A stretch of 64,000 nt of DNA from Populus alba (GCF_005239225.2 NC_133293.1:16150333-16214332); one strand, 5' to 3'. Positions 38,701 to 51,411 are shown, numbered from the stretch's first letter. Notes: generated from the letters alone by a model not told the origin. Numbers and translations: made by a program.

Positions 38701-41700
38701 GCAACAGCCAACTTTGAAGGAATATTCTTGGGGTCAAGAAAGATGGAAAACTGATTAAATATGGACCCAGAAAATGCAGTGGCGAAGAAGATGTTCCATA
38801 TTGTGAACCAGAGTACTTTCTTACATGCACTCTTTTCTATCATGCTATGAGAAATGTATCCTTGAATGGAGGAAAGGAACACCATGATTGGGGCCACGGC
38901 CTTTAGGAACAACTGAAGAATCAGACTAGGAAGATATCCTGTAATTACTTGACTGACAAATGATCTGCGAGTAACATCACAAAATTTAGTATCTTGCATC
39001 GTTGTGGAAGAATAAATCCAGCTATAATGGAGTAATTGTTATGAATCACCTCAATGATATGTGTAAAAGAAGGAAAACAACTTTTCTAATCCCAACCGAA
39101 ACAACAGTAGAAATAATTCGGCGTGCTCTTTCTATCTGTTAGCAATTTTCAGATATGTCCTGTGTCAATTTGGGGAGAGCATGCTTTGAAAAGTAAAAGA
39201 GATACAATAGAAACATCTTGAAATACGCTTTGAGAAACATGGCACAACATTGGACTCCGAAAACCCACTGGAAAAAGTTGCTGCAGTTTATCAAGGAAAT
39301 ACTTTTCTTCCAAAATCACGAAAAAAGTGAACTTAATGCACTGATTATTGATAATCTAGTGCAGCACATGACACCAAATGCCATATCAATCAATTGAAGC
39401 ATCCAATAAGAGGGTTCAACAATGGCAATAGAAGATCCCTAGAGAAATTACATATGAAAAACTCTGAATTATTCCATTGATACTGTTCAGCATAAATCCT
39501 TACTGTTCATGATCCTGGCCACCCATTGAAATCTTATCATATAGACATTCATGAAATGGATGCTAAAGGCAAGTGCTCCAGGACATTCTCATGAAATGGA
39601 TACTAGAGGCAAGTGCTCCAGGACATTCTCCAAAATACCAGTGACCATTCTTTGCTGACAGTACCAATGGACGACTTCAATTCATAGTAGGAAAAAAGTA
39701 GATGGCAAGAGAGAGTGAGAGGTTTTCAAGTAGATGAGGGGTGAATTGTCAAGGATGATATGATGGCAACACTGATAGTACAAAGACTTGAGATCATTAC
39801 TTACATGTCTAGAATGCTTTTCAGGAATGGAAACCAAACTTCCAGCTGACTCAGGTTAGTGAGACCTTGTACAACTACAACAGGAATAAGGAACAAAATT
39901 GTAAGAAGAATACATGCAACTACAACCACAAGCTTAGAAATCCATCTTCGCATGAATGATGATGAAAGAAAAGGCCAATAGACATCATCAGGTGCAGGAG
40001 CTTCTTCTGTGAGCCAATGTGTGGGGTTGATTGATTGTTGCAGATGGAAAACAGTGGAAGCACCATACCGCGACTTGAAGGACACAAAGGCAGCATGAGT
40101 ATCCTTTAACAAGAGAAAGAACGTAAATTAATAGCATGCACCACCACAACACCAAAAGGGTACAAAAAGAAAATCTAAAGAAACTAGTCAAAAAGAGTGG
40201 ATATCAATGGCAAGAATACACATTATGGGTCAGCACAACACCAAAAAAGTATAAAAAGAAAATCTAAAGAAACTGAACAGAAGAAGTGGCACTCAATGGC
40301 AAGAATACACGTTATGGGCATCAGCTTGATTTTGGAAAACTAGGTTTTCATAGTCATACTCTACCTGAAGATGATGAGTTAATATGAAACATTCCGGTCA
40401 GAGTACAATGGCTGCTACCATGAGACTATAAGTACTTCAGAAAAATCAAAGCACTGCAAAGTTTCAGGTTGATTAGTGCTTTAGAGCTGTGATGAAAATG
40501 AATTCCAAAATAAACCATCCAAAATTGGTATAAGCAAGCACACAAGCATGTATTTGAGTGCATCTAGACTCTGGACAGAAAAATTGTGCACTGACACAGA
40601 ATGTTATCTCCTTTGGGGAAGCGGGTTGAAGGAGAGAGGGTAGGGTTGTTATCTTTCTTTGGGGTTGGGTGGGAGAGGAAAGGCCAGGGTTGTCATTTGT
40701 ATTTCTCCATGAGCTCTAAAACTGACAGAAACATTCAAGGACTGATTAATTCAAATCTGTGCTTCACAATTTTGACTTGGGTTATTCTTTTGCAATATTA
40801 CAATTTCACAAAACTTGATCTCCAGCAAATTCTTAACAGGAGAACAAAATTCAACCAACTTTCTTACATGTTTTAATCGAGAGAAAATCATGTTGACCAT
40901 CAATATCATTCAAGCATGGCTACCTTTTATTTTTTGAGAAAAAAAAAATGGTACTGTAATGTTATAAATATTTTGATTCGTGAATAACACTATTTACCAA
41001 GATACATGCAAATGCATTTTACAACTTAAACATTGTTCAATGTTACTAAATTTGATACTGGTGATGCATACCACATTTTAAAGGATTTCAACACCTTCAT
41101 GCATATTTGATGGTTATTTCAACTGTTGAATAAGGTATAAATTTGACAATTAAAGAATGTCAGTGGAAGTAAAATAATAGTGAAAGGAGCACCACATACT
41201 TCTGCCAATAATGCCTCTGATTGCTTCAGTCTCACATTCTGCTCTAAGTCATCTAACCTCTTCCCATAATGATCCAAAAGATCAACCTTATTTCCACACA
41301 ATCCAACTCGCTTATACTTCTGTTCAGATGGTTCTGATTGCAAGTGAAGAAGCCTCTTGTACAATTGGTTTGCATCTTTCTGAACCCCCAAGGAAAAAAC
41401 GAGAAATAAATGCAAAGTAATTTAAAGGGAGCTTAGATATATAGAAAAAGGGAAAGAGAAAAACATCGGTGACAATGGTGAGGGAAGAAAAAGACATTAC
41501 TTACAATGAGGCTCTGAACTTTGCTAGATCGACGAAGAACTGTATGTGAAAGATATGTGGTAGGGTGATACTCTGTAAAGAAGCTCTCAACACTATCACT
41601 GATACTGCTTCCAACTGAGACGGGGATATTGCGAACTAAAATGGTGAACTGATGTGGCTGAGGTTTGGCTGAATAAAAATATGCAATCCTTTTTGAAGAA

Positions 41701-43682
41701 ATATAGTTATATTCCTACAGAATCAAATACCCGTCAGCAGTTGTTTATGTATCAAGAAATAACTTATTAATACATTTTATCAGTTCATTACGAGAGAATT
41801 ATAACCAACACCCTGCTAAATAATTAACAGTCTCCTGTCCATACGAACAATGTGTGTAGATCTACACCAAAATATAAATCTGATTTATCCCCTGATCAAT
41901 GAAAATGGAAAACTTACATTCACAGTCCTAGGCAAAAGGATTTGAAGGTGGTCAAATTCTGCTAAAATAAGGATTGACAATAAGATATAACCGCATAAAA
42001 TGGAACTTACATAATACAGTAGATAGCATATGAAAATAGTGACAGCATATACAGCAGAGAAGTGAATCCATAACCTGCAAAAATGGCCAAAATGCGTGAG
42101 TTTCTCTACACAGTACACACAAACTTGCATAATAAAGTAGATAGAAGATGAAAAAAATGACAACATATACAGCAGAGAAGCGAATCCATAACCTGCTAAA
42201 AAATTGCCAAAATGCGTGACTTCCTCTACACTACACTATCCTTACCATAAGAATATTACACTGCCTAATATCTTGGATGAGTTACAAAGTTAATTCATTT
42301 CCAGGCCCTCACCAAAGCATAAATATGTGAATGTTTAATGTGAAATCAAGTTGTCATACTCGGATTTGCTTCAAATTAACTGTGTATATGAGTTATGTAA
42401 CAAGTGGATTCTTAATTCTAGATGAAAACCATTTTCCATAATGAATGGAAGCCCAAATGAGCAAACACCATTCAGACAAATGAGTAGCATTTTCTAGGCA
42501 AAGCGGTCATTTGGATGGAAACCCTTATTCTTTTTGGGTTCGGATTGACACCTCTCCTATACAAAACTATTAATAGACCCATTATGTTACCTTCCATCCA
42601 ATTCTCCGTTAAAAACTCACTTGGTATTCATGGGTGATGTAATCAACAACACCTAAAACAAATATGCTTCTGAGTTTCATCAATAAAGCAGATAAAAAAA
42701 AGATCTAGAGCTAAAAGCAATAGAAAGAGTTTCAAATTAGCATTCTAATCATCAAAGCCATTGTCATATTGCTAAAAAAAATCAACCAAGTCATGCAACT
42801 GAATATAAATGCAAGCAACCTTATCTGCATGATGAAGGACAATTTCCAGAATATGGATTCAGACAAAGGTTTTTTTTTTTTTTTTTTTTTGATAAGGGTT
42901 CAGACAAAGGTTGCTGCTGCATATGTTCAAAATGAGAAATGAAGTTTATAATTGAGTTTTACATCTCAAGGCTAAAATAAAAGTGGATAATCGAGTGAGA
43001 ACTGCAGGAATCAAAAGAAGTAGCAGTTAAAGCAAATACAACTTCAGAAGCAATTTAAGCCTCAAGAAATTAAGACTATTCACATAGATACTTTTAGCAT
43101 GTTAGAACTTCTTAAATAAATTGATTGCACATGTTAAAGCCAGATTTGCACATCATACTTACAACTTTGAGCCACTATTTACATTTGAAATGGTAAATGC
43201 ATCCAGTGAGCTAGTATACAAATCAGCAAAATCAATTTGGTGAAGCTCAGTCCCCGAACAGTTCACTGGGAGAAGAATAAGTATTCCTATTATCCCAGCG
43301 AATGAAAACACTTTCAAACTGCAGTATTCAGATAAAGCAAGAAAAATAAGGCTTTGTTTAATGGCAGATTAAAAAGCTTCCTTGAGTATGACTAGAATTA
43401 CCAGAAAGTTATCATTCGCATATACACCACAGCATCCAAGCCTGAAGAAGATAACATTTCCTCTTCAGATAGCTTCCATGCCTTTGACAACCAACCAGCA
43501 GATGGTAATAGCCTTTCAAGATTGAAACGGCTTCCCTGTTTAGAACTCCCTTCCGCGAGCAAGCGCGGTGCATAAACTTCATAATAACTTGGTTGTTTCT
43601 TCAATATAGAATACAGTACCAGGAATATAACACATAGAGCAGAGTTTATCCCCACTGATGTTAGAATAGCCGAAACGAGCAT
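32703..43682 (-). CDS. OSCA/ERD4-family ion-channel protein (At1g69450-like)
   Basis: Ten exons: 43402-43682, 43163-43318, 42011-42074 (alternative 42129-42192), 41505-41714, 41200-41379, 39805-40103, 38688-38964, 38001-38276, 33001-33234 and 32703-32864. All phases agree and give 712 residues with no lesion. The N-terminal region has TM helices ([36 protein letters not shown]). A cytosolic PHM7-like domain with [13 protein letters not shown] and [13 protein letters not shown] follows, then a multi-TM core including [38 protein letters not shown] and [19 protein letters not shown], and a short polar tail. OSCA/CSC1 proteins are osmo- and mechano-gated cation channels of plant membranes, and ERD4 was named for dehydration induction; the channel role here is inferred. 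The intron between 38001 and 33234 is 4.8 kb and carries a copia remnant. Confidence 0.92.
33800..37300 (-). mobile_element. degenerate Ty1/copia retrotransposon in an OSCA intron
   Basis: Minus-strand remnants appear in order. A primer-binding-site-like TGGTATCGAAG lies near 37067-37077, with LTR-like sequence just above it. Gag follows at 36727-36148 ([10 protein letters not shown] and a [16 protein letters not shown] stretch typical of the copia Gag/UBN2 region), then a zinc-knuckle region near 35950, and integrase-like sequence at 35200-34450 with the copia-type end ([10 protein letters not shown]). Frames are broken many times and no reverse transcriptase was found, so the 3' part is deleted. 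Sequence at 33380-33740 looks like an LTR of plus orientation (TATAAATAATCC at 33601-33612) and may belong to another element. The insertion shares the host gene's orientation and lies wholly within the intron. Confidence 0.65.
39551..39632. repeat. 40-bp tandem duplication in an OSCA intron
   Basis: ATGAAATGGATGCTAAAGG and ATGAAATGGATACTAGAGG start two adjacent copies 40 bp apart, both ending AGTGCTCCAGGACATTCTC. Confidence 0.85.
40141..40322. repeat. tandem duplication (about 89 bp) in an OSCA intron
   Basis: Two neighbouring copies share ACAACACCAAAA, AAAAAGAAAATCTAAAGAAAC and TCAATGGCAAGAATACAC, with scattered differences. Each copy is in intron sequence just upstream of exon 6. Confidence 0.75.
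42011..42074 (-). other. OSCA exon 3, proximal copy (A)
   Basis: This 64-bp exon is preceded by GCAG and followed by a canonical GTAAGT donor. In phase it encodes [21 protein letters not shown], a transmembrane helix, residues 147-167 of the product. Exon 2 ends TT and the first base G completes a Leu codon; exon 4 begins in phase 0 with EYNYISSKR. Confidence 0.9.
42129..42192 (-). other. OSCA exon 3, duplicated copy (B), GC donor
   Basis: This is a second 64-bp copy, 118 bp upstream on the gene strand, with an AGCAG acceptor and a GC-type donor (TAT|GCAAGT). It differs from copy A at seven positions, six of them amino-acid changing, yet stays open and hydrophobic ([21 protein letters not shown]). 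The gap between the copies is 54 bp and each copy is 64 bp (3n+1). Joining both would shift the frame, so at most one can be used per functional mRNA. Confidence 0.75.
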
Positions 43683-46600
43683 TTCAGCAGACCAGTCTCA
43701 AAACCTCGAGAAAGACGAACGAACTTCTACACCGCAGCAAGAACAGGGACAAATATTTAACACCCTAAGAAAATTGCACTCTAATTACAATTAAGACATA
43801 ATAATCACTTTGTTACTTCAAATTAATCATGGATTAGTATGACTTAATTACACTGCTCCTCTCACTCCCGGTTGAAGCTACCATCGATTAAAAATAAAAT
43901 AAATCTAATGCAAAGCTAGATTAACTTTGACTACTTTCATAAAGTTGATCGATAAGTAAAAAAAATGATGCCACGGGAAAGAAACCTGCATAAGAAAATC
44001 GAAAGCAAAAAAAAAATGCCAACGGAGAAAATCCACACCTCGTGCTGTTTGGATTCTGCTGCGGCAGCTGCTGCTTGTAAGAGAAGCAAAATGTTCTTCT
44101 GAGTAAAGAATTCAAAAACAAATCTAACGTGAGGTGCAATCGTAAGTTCGTAACGGTAGAGTAGACACTTGCAGCAGTAGAATCTGGTACTGTTCTGGAG
44201 ATATTGTTGTGAGCAGCTAAACCGTGTATACTGAGATTGCTTATTTGAGTTTGTTGAGCTTGATTGATTGCCAGTAATACCCTTGCTGGTATCATATTCA
44301 TTGCTTGTCAAGACGGCCAGTAAAACGCAAATGACGGGTGATCGATGCGTTTGTTTGGTGGTGGGAGACAGGGATGATTTGGGGATTTTACTGAGGGAAC
44401 GGGAGGAATGGCTGGTAGTCAACTTCGAGTGTCGACACAAACTAGTAAGTAGCAACTACTATTCCCAGTCGACACTCCTTTGAGTGTCGTCATCTAGGGA
44501 CCACGTGTTTCCTTCGTTCTCTCTTTATAAAGCATGGCTTGGGCGGGGCTTCCATGGAGAAACGAAAAAACAATAAACCTCCGCCTTACTCTGTGAAAGG
44601 TAAAAACAGAGGTTTTGCCCTCTGAGCGGCTTTTTAAAAAAAAAAAAAAAATATATATGCCCTCATGTCGTTCGAGACTTGATTTAAATAAAGAAAATAA
44701 GTATATAGTTAGCTAAGGTTGCATTCAGTATTCCTTGATTTTTTATGAAAATGTGAAATCGAAATAATGATAATTAAAATAAAAAAGGTATTAAATATAG
44801 ATGGCATATCATAGAGTTTGTAAAAAAAGTATTTTGAATCTTGAATTTTAAAAATCACAAAAATTATAAAATTCCATTATCTCAATTCAATTTTTAGTAT
44901 AATTTTTTTTTTGTCTCTAGTTGAAAAAAAAAAAAAAAAAAAAAGAGATCGTTGGATTCTAATGATAAAAAAAAAAATATTGTTGATATCAATTTAAACT
45001 ACCAAAAATAAATTATATTTGTGTCAAATGGTTATATTTAATGAAAGGAATTCATGGTGAGGTTTTTTTTTACCTTTAAAGTTCATAAAATACAAATATG
45101 GGCTTGAGTTGATTTTTTTATTTTTATGTGTTTTTTGAGGTTTATTGATATAATATATAGGTTTATCACGATTATTGCTGCGCTTTATAAGTGTTTTGGG
45201 TAAAAAAAAAGTTGAAAAAACTGATATCTTAAGTAAAAAAACTTTAAACTCTAGTTTTCAGGCCACCATAATAGTCAAATTTTGAATAAATCAGATGATG
45301 CATCATTTTTTTAAAAAAACAAATCAAGACATATGATATGTTATCCATGCCAATTACAAACAGGAAAAAAAATAATCAATGATCCAATCATGCGGCCCTA
45401 CTCATACCAGGCCCAACAATGCTTGATCATTGTTTTTTTTTTTTCTAGTTCTTTTTTTTAATTAATGATTATTTTTTATAGTTTTTATCTAGATTTTTAA
45501 ATTTAAATTTATATTTAAATTAACACCCTTTTTCAGAATTTTATTTTATTTAGAGAATCTCTTTTGAATAGAGATTTTTTTTTTTATTATGCAGTTAAAT
45601 TGAAGAATTTTTCTAATTTATCTATAATTTTTTTTTTTTATCTTATGCATGGATAAAATTTATTTTTTAAATAAAAATATATTTTAAGATAATATTTATA
45701 ACACATGCAACCTTGTATGATGTTTTTCTTTCCATCTTATTTTATTTGATTAATTTAATTGTGTTTCTATTTTTATTTTCATTTACTTAAATAAAAAACT
45801 ATTTCAATAAATAAATATAGCAAACATAATATGATAAATGTTTTATTTTTTGAGATTAATTTTTTTTTTATCTATATCCTTTTCTTGATTTTTAAATTTT
45901 TTTTTTTAAGTATCATTCATGATTATTTATTTATTTATTTGTATACAAGTCTTAATTTATTTAATTATATACATGCATGATTTTTTTTAACTCAGATTTT
46001 AAAACTATAAAAATGTATTTAAAAAACCAATTTCCTTACAAGAAATAAAAATATCTTACCTATGATGGAGCGCAAATCACATCATGACCTAAACGTGTAA
46101 TATGCCAGTCCCTAGATGAAGAAGTATTGCAGTGAGAAATATCACAAATCTGGGCTTTCTCTGAAAATTTAATTGCAACCGCGACTCTAATTTTTTTAAT
46201 TTAGTATTACAATAACTGTTTTTTAAAGTATTTTTATTTAAAAATATATAAAAATAAAATTTTAAAAAATTCATTTGTGATCCTAGCACATAGAAACAAT
46301 ATAAAAATATAAAAAAATAATTTAAAATTTTATAAAACATGATTTTCACCGTAAAAACAAATATGTCCTACCTATAAAGAAAATCTCACTATTATTGACA
46401 TGATAATTAGCAGTATAATAATAATTATTTTTAAAAATAAATTTTATTTAAAAATATATTAAAATAATATATTTTGATTATTTAAAAATTATTTTTAACA
46501 CAAACATATTAAAATAAACGAAATTCCAAATAGCGCGAGATATAACATCAATGGAAAAGCGCGGGTCGAAGCCAAGGAGTGGCGCCGTCCATCGCATCGA

Positions 46601-47589
46601 ACGAGAGGGCTAATTTCGTCAATTTCCCAAGAGATTGGTGGGATTCCATTCAAATCCCTTGTCTACCGCGCAAAGCCATTTTCACGCATTTTTTGCGCTT
46701 AAAGATCCACGAAAATACTCCCTCATTTTCCTAAACAAGACTCTATCTTAAAAACACATTGTCAAACAACGAACCAATATAAAAATTTAATTTCAATTTT
46801 TTAATAATAAAACTTCAAATTGTCGTAGTAAAATTATATAATTCTAATTTACAATGATGTTGGTTAATTTTATAATTGTATGTTCCTACAATTGTTTTAT
46901 ATTTTTTATGAATTTTTTATTTTTGAGTTTTTGAAATTCATTAATGGAAATTTACCATGTAAGATTAATATCTTAGATCAAAGTATATGAATAAATATGG
47001 AAGTTATAAAATATTTAAAAAAAATGAAAAGAAAAAAAATCATCAAACTTTCTGCTCGGATATATTCACGTGTTCCTAAATTTACCCCAGTTTTGTCTAA
47101 AAAATCAAAGAAAGAAAAAGTTTTTTTTTTTTCTTCTCATTTTTCTATCCAAACAAGTTACGGTTCCGAATTTTAGTTCTCTCTTTTGTCGTGAACATGA
47201 AAGCAAATACAACCTTCGAGATTGTTGCAAGAACCTGGGACAAAAACGAAATGAGACCAAAATAAGTTCGAAACCTTGCGAAAATATTGTTGAAAAACGA
47301 AGTCGTAAAAGAAGAGCGCAATATACAAATAAAAGAAAAAGAAAAACAGCTGATTACCATAACATAAAAGTGAACAAAGCTGGGTCAAGAAATTGCAACC
47401 CGATCCAAATTAGGAGTGGAAAATGGGTTACCTTCCATCCATCATGCAGTTACTGTAACTTTCTTTTGTTGAAAAAAATTAAAAATCTGAAGCACTCTTA
47501 TTTACACCCGGCCTTGAAACTTCATGGGCTCCAGGCCCAAGTAAGCTAAGGAGTTTGCTCACGCCACAAGTCATCCCAAAAATCAGCCC
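43683..47589. other. OSCA upstream region and intergenic
   Basis: 43683-44600 is the leader and promoter side of the OSCA gene. 44640-46520 is AT-rich with no supported gene; ORFs such as 46089-46349 are low-complexity Phe/Tyr/Lys frames. 46540-46700 is a GC-richer island. 47070-47549 is an open but unremarkable Lys/Arg-rich frame upstream of the RPN6 leader. Confidence 0.45.
44427..44507. promoter_or_regulatory. inverted repeat plus G-box/ABRE-like site upstream of OSCA
   Basis: GAGTGTCGAC (44427-44436) and its exact reverse complement GTCGACACTC (44468-44477) flank a 31-base loop. A third GAGTGTCG follows at 44482-44489, and CCACGTGT sits at 44501-44508 with a CACGTG G-box core. CACGTG with ACGTGT flanks is the core recognised by ABA/bZIP factors, which would suit a dehydration-related gene. 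It lies about 820 bp upstream of the OSCA ATG; function is inferred. Confidence 0.35.
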
Positions 47590-47711
47590 ATGAAGGGCTT
47601 CCAAATAAAAAAATCAAAGACTGCTTCATCTCCCCTACGCCTCTCCAACACAGCCAGGAAAAGCAGACGGACACGATCTACTCACGAACAAGCTCGAACT
47701 TCCCAGTCACA
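47590..47711 (+). other. probable 5' leader exon of the RPN6 gene
   Basis: A GC-richer stretch ends CCCAGTCACAG followed by the donor-like GTACGC at 47712. The next good acceptor before the RPN6 ATG is TTTTTGCAG at 51390-51398, which would make a leader intron of about 3.7 kb. The start is not defined by the sequence. No coding role is claimed. Confidence 0.35.
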
Positions 47712-50700
47712 GGTACGCGCCACTTCTTACACTTCTGTTCCTGCATCTTTTCAATCTCCCTTACTATTTTCTATCTGTATTTTTTTTTTACTTATCCTTG
47801 CCGTATCCCTAATTTTAGATTTTTCTTAGCTTTCAATTTTGTTTTTTGCTAAAAAAGGCAGGGATTTTTTAGCCTTTTTTAATCTAAATCTCCCAATTCA
47901 AAATTGTTATTATTTTCCGTGTAGGTTGTGGGATTAGTTTCGGTAGTAATTGATGGTTTTTTTTAGACACTGGAAATTTAAGTGTATATGGTATTGTGGG
48001 GCATAATGCCTTTTGCTTTGAAAATAATCTTTTCCAGAATTTTTTTTGATATTATAATGTTAAAATCATCAAAAATATTAAAAATATATATCAATTTGAT
48101 ATTTTTTAAGACAAATATACTTTTAAAATGCACTTGAAAACACAATATTAAACATTCACGAAGTGTGTGCGCGCGCCTATAGTTAGTTTATCGCTTCCAT
48201 TTGTAGCTAATTAGTACCTGGCTTGGCCTTGGTACGATTTGAACGCAAGGCTTTAGTCTTGACCTATTAGGGTTGAGTGCTTGGTTGAGTGCTTTGGTTA
48301 TTATGAATGGAAATCTTAAGTTAGTTGGTTAATTAAGTTGTTACTTTTCACGTAATTGGGGGAAGTTAGGGTTTGATTAAAGTCTGTGTTTGAGTTTCAT
48401 TCGTAATGGACACAGTGCACAATTTGAGGTTTCGTTTATGATTGATGGATAAACAGAGTGGAGGGACAAAAAAATGTCAGGAAGTGATTAAGCTCCTCTT
48501 TTTGCTTGCTCTATCTCGACAGCCACAGTAAATTACATGTTTAGTGGAAACTATTATTATTTAATCTTTGTGATAGTTATATGCTATCACAAAAAAAGTT
48601 TTCTTTTATTATTTCTAACGATAAACTAGAGCATATATATATTATGGTAACATAAATTTGAAATTTTCCAATAACAAGTGTCAATAATTTATTTCCAAGA
48701 ATATTTTACGAATCAATGTTTATTGAAAATATTTTTCAAACCAGCTCAACTAGCAGCCCTTCGTAAAAGAAAGCCTTAATCGTGCTTAAAATATAAAACA
48801 AAAGGCATTGTTTTGTTAAGATTTACTAAGAATTAGAGATAGATATAAAGAGAAAGAAGAGAGGAAATAAAAAGAGGTTGCAGGTTAAGCTATCTCAACC
48901 TACACCGCAATTTATATATATGTTTATATGTGAGAGAAAAATAGTTTACATAACTACCTTTAATATCAGATTGTAATTACCAATTACTCCTAAAAACACT
49001 CCTCAAGATAGAGCTTGAATATCCCTCATGTCTATCTTGCAAGTGAAAGAGTGAAACAACTTACTCCTCAGTCCCTTAGTAAATACATCAACTGCTTGGT
49101 TTTCAGATTCTACAAAGAGAATCGGTCTTATTCAATTCTCTTTAATAAAATGCATATCAATCTCAACATGCTTCATTCTATCATTTTAAATTGGATTATG
49201 AACAATGTTAATAGCTGCTTTGTTATCACAAGAAAGTGATATAGGACCATCATTTGTTATTCCTAGCTCTTGCATCAGACTTTTAAACCGAGCTCACACA
49301 CTTTATGTGCCATCATTCAATACTCTGCATCTGCTCTAGACTCTAGACTGAACCACTACAAATTGCTTCTTACTCCTCCATGATATTTCATTACCACCAA
49401 TAAAGGCCTAATATCCAGACATAGATCTCCTACCATTTGGTGATCCAATGTAATTGGCATCAATAAAGTCCTCTACCTTTAAATGCCTATTATTTGAGAA
49501 CAACAATCCCTTCCCAGAGCAAATTTTAGGCATTTAAGGATGTGATGGATTGGTTGACTACACTAAACTAACTTAGCTATAATAGGACAAGTATGTGAAA
49601 GGTAGATCAATCGACCAACCAACCTTTGATATCTTCCTTTTTCCACCACTTCACCGTTGTTGTTCTTAAGGAGAGGATTCACTTTGTCTTGAGAATCAAT
49701 ATGTCTAAATCCCAACATCCATGTTTTGTGCAAGTAGATCGAGGATGTACTTCCTTTGAGAAACAGACATACCCTTACTTGACCAGGCAACTTCAATTCC
49801 TAGGAAGTAATGCAACCTCCCAAGATCTTTGATCTCAAATTCTTTGGCAAGATACTTCTTTAAAATGGAAACCTCATCATTTCCTGTTACCTCAGTATGA
49901 TCACCATATACAATGAGAATCATGGTCTTACCTTTGTAATGTTTGATGAACACAATGTGGTCTCTTACTTTGTTTGTATCCATATCTAACAATTGTCTTG
50001 CTACATCTATCAAACCATGCTCGTAGAGATTGCCTCTCAGCTTGCATGCTTTGCCCTCTATTTTGTCACATGAGAATCCTAGGGGAATCTACACGTGAAC
50101 TTCTTATTCTATGTCTCCATGAAGAAACATATTTTTGCATCCAATTTTTGCAAGTCCCGCCCTAAATTTGCTCCAAGAGATAACAAAACTCTGTTTGAAT
50201 TCATTTTTGCAAACATTTATTGATAATCTAATCCATAAGTCTAATTATATCCCTTCACAACCAGCCTTGCTTTGAACCTCTTAATATTTCCATCTTTGCA
50301 ACCAGCCTTGCTTTGAACCCTTAATACTTCCATCTGGCTTTTGCTCAATGTTAAAGACCCATTTGCAGCTTTGCTTTGTTTTATATAAAGTCTGCCACAT
50401 TTAGTGGAATAAGGGACACCAATCAAGTTATCTCATATGAGATTTTGTTTGAAGATTTTGTTGCAATTTTCTTTATGAATCAAATCAAATCATGGTTCTA
50501 TTTGCAATAGCTGAACTGAATGGCTCTCCTAAGAAAATTGAAAGTAATCCCATTATTAAAGTTTTTAAATGGGTTCTTTTTTATATCATAAGATTGGAGT
50601 TATAAATTTCTTTTAATCTGTGTAATGAGTTTTTTTCTGCAGCATATTCCATTCACTCAAAAACTCGACAATTTTGGAATGTGGTTTGTATTTTGGATTA

Positions 50701-51398
50701 GCTAAATTTGGGTATAGAAAATTGAGGTTTGTAATTGGAAGAGAAGAACAGAAGGAATGTAAGCGGGCTTCAAATTCAGGCAGCTTTATCTGTATTATTA
50801 ATGCATGTGTAACTTGTGTGGGTTGACCAGGCAACCTGGACCCTTCACTGGGTCTGGCCTTGGGCCGGGTCTGATAATTGCAAGGATAACGATTAACCTA
50901 TCCACATATGCCCCTAGGTATGTGATAGTAACAGCCTCATTGAACATGATTTTTTGTTTCCCTGGCAATACTACCAACCAGCCTGGTTTTTCAGCTAGTG
51001 AGTCTATCTGTTTCTCTATGTTATTTTTGTTATAGCCTAATTGAGAAAAATAAAAACATCCAGTTATAATCTGTGCTCGCTTATGTCCAATGAGTGTTGA
51101 AATTGGCTGTAATATATCAATTTCGTGATATTGTTAGTTTTTTCTGTTTTGGGATGTGTTGTAAGCTCTGATGTTATTGACAGTATCAGAGGAATTAAGT
51201 AGAACCTGGTGCAGCAAAAGGTTTTGACAGTACTATGTTGTCAAGATATGTAGCAGCTGCTCAGGAATCTTTCCTATGTATTCAATATCTGTGCACTGTC
51301 TATGCTCTAGATGAATATGTTGCAAACAATTCTTTCTTTGGTCATATTTCATTGCTTGAGGCAAGGCTGCACATGTCAAATGAATTTTCTTTTTGCAG
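47712..51398 (+). other. probable leader intron of RPN6 and intervening sequence
   Basis: No host gene is supported inside. The stretch has AT-rich sequence (47950-48780), the copia fragment (48809-50426) and about 950 bp of plain sequence before the acceptor at 51398. Confidence 0.4.
48809..50426 (-). mobile_element. Ty1/copia 3' fragment (RT, RNase H, 3' LTR)
   Basis: Minus-strand order: reverse-transcriptase start (RFKARLVVKGYN at about 50245), RT core (49705-50013, EFEIKDLGRLHYFLGIEVAWS), RYQRLVGRLIYLSHTCP (about 49600), and RNase H (49400-49000: SLSCDNKAAINIVHNP, EIDMHFIKE, VDVFTKGL). A purine tract then leads to an LTR-like segment of about 190 bp (48998 down to 48809) that starts TG and ends CA. 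Gag and integrase are absent, so the element is 5'-truncated near 50426. Several stops break the frames. It lies opposite in orientation to RPN6. Confidence 0.75.
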
Positions 51399-51411
51399 GA
51401 CTTTGAGCACC

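Larger units (their letters stand above)
42011..42240. repeat. 118-bp tandem duplication containing OSCA exon 3
   Basis: The duplicated unit covers the acceptor region (both copies share CACGCATTTTGGC before the exon on the gene strand), the whole exon and the first intronic bases. Similarity fades upstream of about 42235. Confidence 0.85.

Noticed and set aside
47070..47549. 159-codon Lys/Arg-rich open frame
   Set aside because: Composition follows the A-rich sequence, the start is a poly-Phe run from poly-T, and no homology is apparent.
51235..51411. N-terminal extension of RPN6 upstream of 51412
   Set aside because: The frame is open, but RPN6 proteins start at the MS-S/T-LPATTDS motif, and a good splice acceptor (TTTTTGCAG) ends at 51398, so this stretch is probably intron.
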